Shown in pieces: positions 7,051 to 9,141 of a DNA stretch of 9,141 nucleotides. Origin of the DNA: Planctomycetota bacterium (GTDB lineage Bacteria; Planctomycetota; Planctomycetia; Pirellulales; Pirellulaceae); NCBI GenBank assembly GCA_026692885.1, contig JAPLNJ010001048.1:1-9141 (forward strand), written 5' to 3'. The position numbers were made by a program, and so were the translations under genes. Each line of letters begins with the position of its first letter. The stretch's first letter is position 1. A model generated the notes under the pieces. That model saw only the letters and a program-made list of their open reading frames with translations, did not search any database and was not told the DNA's origin.

Positions 7051-7497
7051 ATGATCTCGGCCGACGCGAATGCCATTCTGAACCGACTGCTGATTCTGCA
7101 TCATCGCTCACTGCCGATGTACCTCAGTTACGCCGCGCCATGGACGCAACCTGGCCGGGAAGCGGCGAGTCAAACGCTGGCCTGGATGGTCGACGCTCAG
7201 AAGAAAATGGTGGATCGTCTTAACGAGATGATTCTGGAGAACGGTCAGGTGGCTGACTTCGGGCGATTTCCGTTTGCCTTCACGGCGTTGCACGATCTCT
7301 CGTTCGATTACTTGCTGCGGAAGATGATTGAGCAGCAGGCGCCGACTGTGGTAGAAATTGGCGTCTGCGTCGATGCCTTGCGACTTGCGCCGCTGGCCCA
7401 GGCCCTGGCTCAGGAGGCGCTCGGCGAGGCCAAGGGGCATCTCGATTCGCTTCGGGAAGCGGCCGACGCACTGGCTGCCGCAGGGGTGTCCCCTTAG
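7051..7497 (+). CDS. Hypothetical helical protein downstream of nuoN
   Basis: I do not recognise this gene with certainty. From ATG 7051 it encodes 148 residues with no signal peptide or membrane segment. The sequence suggests a bundle of about four amphipathic helices: about 3-30 (NAILNRLLILHHRSLPMYLSYA), 37-63 (AASQTLAWMVDAQKKMVDRLNEMI), 75-95 (HDLSFDYLLRKMI) and 110-143 (APLAQALAQEALGEAKGHLDSL). The pattern, with His, Asp and Glu on helix faces and a QEALGEAKGHLDSL last helix, recalls ferritin-like four-helix bundles, but a full set of metal ligands (paired ExxH motifs) is not evident. Start choice is open: the ATG has no clear Shine-Dalgarno, while an in-frame TTG at 7015 (160 residues) has AAGGG 5 bases upstream, and a TTG at 6985 is also in frame. 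Codon use and composition match its neighbours. It could be co-transcribed with nuo, as no terminator is visible in the 99-base gap. Confidence 0.75.
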   Translation: MISADANAILNRLLILHHRSLPMYLSYAAPWTQPGREAASQTLAWMVDAQKKMVDRLNEMILENGQVADFGRFPFAFTALHDLSFDYLLRKMIEQQAPTVVEIGVCVDALRLAPLAQALAQEALGEAKGHLDSLREAADALAAAGVSP

Positions 7498-7510
7498 GAT
7501 CCCCTGAAAA

Positions 7511-7552
7511 ACAATTCCCTCGCCCAGGTACTCCGGGGAGAGGGTTGGGGTG
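7511..7552. repeat. Dispersed intergenic repeat, copy 1
   Basis: A 42-base element starting ACAATTCCCTCGCCC matches 38 of 42 positions of a second copy at 8961-9002, in the same orientation and without gaps. Its arms CCCTC (7517-7521) and GAGGG (7540-7544) can pair, giving an imperfect hairpin with a GC-rich interior. It begins 13 bases after the stop of the small helical gene and lies upstream of tatD. On the minus strand it reads as a Pro/Gly-rich peptide (PLPGVPGRG), a typical spurious translation of such repeats. Confidence 0.75.
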
Positions 7553-7634
7553 CGGGGAGGAAAGGGCAAATTCCGAAGTTACTTTTTGGCTGGTGTCTAG
7601 CTCGCGGCGGACGATACGGCTCCTGGTGCGTTTC

Positions 7635-8441
7635 ATGCTTTTTGACACCCACGTCCATCTTGACGAAGAACAATTTGCCGGGCAGCAAGATGCCGTGGTG
7701 ACGCGCGCACGGCAGGCTGGCGTGGTCGGGATGGTGGCGGTCGGCACGATGGCCGTCTCGAGTCAGATGTGCGTCGCGTTGGCACAACGCCACGAGGATG
7801 TCTTTGCGGCAGTCGGTATTCAGCCGAACAATGCGGCCGAAGCCGCGGCTGACGATTGGGACAGGGTGGTGGCATTGATGCGATGTCCCAAGGTGGTGGC
7901 GTTGGGCGAGACCGGCTTGGATCGCCACTGGGACTTCACGCCCTTTCCGGTCCAACAGGACTACTTTGATCGCCACCTGCGTCTGGCTCAGCAAGCTAAC
8001 CTGCCGGTGATCATTCACATGCGGGAGTGTGCAGCCGATTTGCTCGCAATGTTGCGAGAAGCGCGCGGCCGCGGGCCGTTGCGGGGTGTGCTGCATGCGT
8101 TCACGGGGGATGCCGCAACGGCGGCCGAGTGCCTGGAATTGGGGCTCACCATCAGTTTCGCGGGGATGATCACGTACCCGAAGTCCACGGAATTGCGAGA
8201 AACGGCACGTGGTATCCCACCCGACCGAATCGTGATCGAGACCGACGCTCCTTATCTTTCCCCGCATCCCCATCGCGGCCAGCGTCCGAACGAACCGGCT
8301 CTGATCGTCCACACCGCGGCTTGCCTGGCCGAACTGCGTGGCGTGGATTCGCACGTTTTCGCCACACAGACGACATCCAACGCGCGGCGTCTATTTTGCA
8401 ACGATACCCAATCGCTCAACGTAGAGATCCCGCTGCCGTGA
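7635..8441 (+). CDS. tatD: TatD family metal-dependent hydrolase (putative DNase)
   Basis: TatD family proteins are cytoplasmic metal-dependent hydrolases with a TIM-barrel fold; several members are 3'-5' DNA/RNA exonucleases or D-aminoacyl-tRNA deacylases. The protein has 268 residues, the usual length. All expected metal ligands are visible: H6 and H8 in FDTHVHLD, E92 in GETGLD, H128 in VIIHMRE, H154 in GVLHAFTGD, and D204 in IETDAPYLSPHPHRG. The family signature continues as RPNEP (217-221). ATG 7635 is chosen because it directly precedes the conserved FDTHVH strand; the frame is open upstream to 7545, but that part runs through the intergenic repeat. No clear Shine-Dalgarno is seen. The stop overlaps trmL as GTGA, so the two genes form a coupled pair. 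The exact substrate cannot be told from sequence; assignment to the broader family (TatD/YcfH/YjjV) is secure. Confidence 0.93.
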   Translation: MLFDTHVHLDEEQFAGQQDAVVTRARQAGVVGMVAVGTMAVSSQMCVALAQRHEDVFAAVGIQPNNAAEAAADDWDRVVALMRCPKVVALGETGLDRHWDFTPFPVQQDYFDRHLRLAQQANLPVIIHMRECAADLLAMLREARGRGPLRGVLHAFTGDAATAAECLELGLTISFAGMITYPKSTELRETARGIPPDRIVIETDAPYLSPHPHRGQRPNEPALIVHTAACLAELRGVDSHVFATQTTSNARRLFCNDTQSLNVEIPLP

Positions 8442-8929
8442 AGTACGAACCGCTGCTGCATCTGGTGCTGTTTCAACCGGAGATTCCGCAGAACACGGGC
8501 AACGTCGGCCGCACCTGCGTGGCGATTGGGGCCAAGTTGTGGCTGGTCCGACCGCTGGGGTTCCAACTGGACGCCAAGCACCTGCGGCGGGCCGGGTTGG
8601 ACTACTGGGAACACCTGGAGTGGGAAGTCGTCGACGACTGGGAGACGTTGGCCATGCGTCTGCCGGTCCACGATGGTTGGTACTTTACCAAGACGGCGAC
8701 GACGCCGTACACACAGGCTCGCTTCCGTTCCGGTGAGGTGCTGGTGTTCGGCCGCGAGACACAGGGACTGCCGCCGTCGCTGCTGCAGGCGAACCCGGCC
8801 CGCGTTTTGCGAATCCCCATCCGGCCGCAGGTCCGCAGCCTGAATCTGTCCGTCGCCGTCGGGGTGGCGGCATACGAAGCCGTGCGGCAGATTGAATTGG
8901 CGCGGGCAGCCGAGCAGGAGCGAGTGTAA
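8438..8929 (+). CDS. trmL: tRNA (cytidine(34)-2'-O)-methyltransferase, TrmL type (SPOUT)
   Basis: TrmL (YibK) methylates the ribose 2'-OH of the wobble nucleotide in certain tRNA-Leu species using S-adenosylmethionine. The 163-residue length fits the minimal, domain-only TrmL (157 in E. coli) rather than the longer TrmH or RlmB, which carry an N-terminal extension. The SPOUT trefoil-knot motifs are in order: FQPEIPQNTGNVGRTCVAIG (12-31), LVFGRETQGLP (102-112) and IPIRPQVRSLNLSVAVGVAAYEA (126-148). R25 is the conserved motif-1 arginine. The common NLSNS/NLSNA sequence of motif 3 is NLSVA here, a small departure in a cofactor-binding loop. The GTG at 8438 overlaps the tatD stop and gives the expected N-terminus (MKYEPLLHLVLFQPEIPQN). 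The open frame extends upstream to 8027, but that is tatD read in another frame. Confidence 0.93.
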   Translation: MKYEPLLHLVLFQPEIPQNTGNVGRTCVAIGAKLWLVRPLGFQLDAKHLRRAGLDYWEHLEWEVVDDWETLAMRLPVHDGWYFTKTATTPYTQARFRSGEVLVFGRETQGLPPSLLQANPARVLRIPIRPQVRSLNLSVAVGVAAYEAVRQIELARAAEQERV

Positions 8930-8960
8930 CCACGCCGACCCAGGTAGGAACGGCCATAAG

Positions 8961-9002
8961 ACAACTCCCTCGCCCAGGTACCCCGGGGAGCGGGCTGGGG
9001 TG
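8961..9002. repeat. Dispersed intergenic repeat, copy 2
   Basis: This is the second copy of the 42-base element, starting ACAACTCCCTCGCCC, with four substitutions against copy 1 (three C/T, one A/C). It begins about 32 bases after the trmL stop. The two copies bracket the tatD-trmL pair in the same orientation. The high identity outside any gene indicates a repeat family rather than chance. Confidence 0.75.
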
Positions 9003-9085
9003 GGCCGCGCAAAATTGTATCCCAGAGAGTCCTTGCCATGGTGAGATCTGGTCCGGCTTTTGTTCCAGCTTGGCATGTCGGGTCC

Positions 9086-9108
9086 CCATTCGGGCTTGCC
9101 CCGAATGG
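9086..9108. other. Perfect hairpin 1 downstream of trmL
   Basis: CCATTCGGG (9086-9094) and CCCGAATGG (9100-9108) form a perfect 9-bp stem around a CTTGC loop. No T-run follows on the + strand, so a classical intrinsic terminator is not supported. It may be a palindromic intergenic repeat or a factor-assisted transcription end. Confidence 0.6.
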
Positions 9109-9111
9109 CAC

Positions 9112-9129
9112 GAGGTTAAGCCTAACCTC
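9112..9129. other. Perfect hairpin 2 downstream of trmL
   Basis: GAGGTTA (9112-9118) and TAACCTC (9123-9129) form a perfect 7-bp stem with an AGCC tetraloop, only 3 bases after hairpin 1. The two stems in tandem occupy 44 bases close to the window edge. Their function is unknown; they could belong to one compound palindromic repeat. Confidence 0.55.
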
Positions 9130-9141
9130 CGATCCCCACTG

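Noticed and set aside
7585..7620. Possible -35/-10 promoter upstream of tatD (TTGGCT and GATACG)
   Set aside because: The spacing of about 21 bases is too wide and both boxes are weak matches, so no promoter is claimed.
7494..8354. Minus-strand open frame of 286 codons across tatD and the repeat
   Set aside because: It is antisense to a TatD protein with all metal ligands present; its end is translated intergenic repeat.
8027..8437. Long N-terminal extension of TrmL
   Set aside because: The upstream part of the frame is tatD read out of frame, and TrmL proteins have no such extension.

Overview
The window is a stretch of bacterial chromosome with moderately high GC, and every gene lies on the + strand. 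The first three quarters hold the distal end of an operon for NADH:quinone oxidoreductase (respiratory complex I), in the canonical order nuoJ (5' end cut by the window edge), nuoK, nuoL, nuoM, nuoN. After it come a small unrecognised helical protein, a tatD family metal-dependent hydrolase, and a trmL-type tRNA 2'-O-methyltransferase. The oversized antiporter-like subunits (hydrophilic insertions in NuoL, NuoM and NuoN), the GTG starts, and the dispersed intergenic repeat that reads PLPGVPGRG-like on the minus strand suggest a planctomycete, perhaps of the Pirellulales. That assignment is inference from general family knowledge, not a database match.

Layout. Positions 3-488: nuoJ, partial. 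485-820: nuoK, overlapping nuoJ as ATGA. 820-3289: nuoL, overlapping nuoK as TAATG and broken by a frameshift near 1171-1179. 3290-3349: the only real gap inside the nuo cluster, with a hairpin and the nuoM ribosome binding site. 3350-5179: nuoM. 5176-6951: nuoN, overlapping nuoM as GTGA. 7051-7497: small helical protein of unknown function. 7498-7634: intergenic, with the first copy of a roughly 42-base repeat. 7635-8441: tatD. 8438-8929: trmL, overlapping tatD as GTGA. 8930-9141: no gene; it holds the second copy of the repeat and two adjacent perfect hairpins.

How the genes work together. NuoJ, K, L, M and N are membrane-arm subunits of complex I. L, M and N are antiporter-like proton channels; J and K form part of the link between them and the quinone-reaction module. 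The start/stop overlaps suggest translational coupling. TatD and TrmL form a separate two-gene unit bracketed by the two repeat copies; one is a nuclease-family enzyme and the other modifies the tRNA wobble base.

The most notable observation is the nuoL frameshift. Re-inserting one more copy of the 8-base word at 1171-1178 rejoins the frames exactly. It also recreates a segment (LGVDDLTI) that aligns with the matching segment of the paralogous NuoM in this same window (LGVDGISL). This points to loss of one unit of a perfect 8-base tandem repeat, either as a real mutation or as a sequencing/assembly error. I saw no convincing novel defence, mobile or biosynthetic system, no tRNA or rRNA gene, and no CRISPR array.
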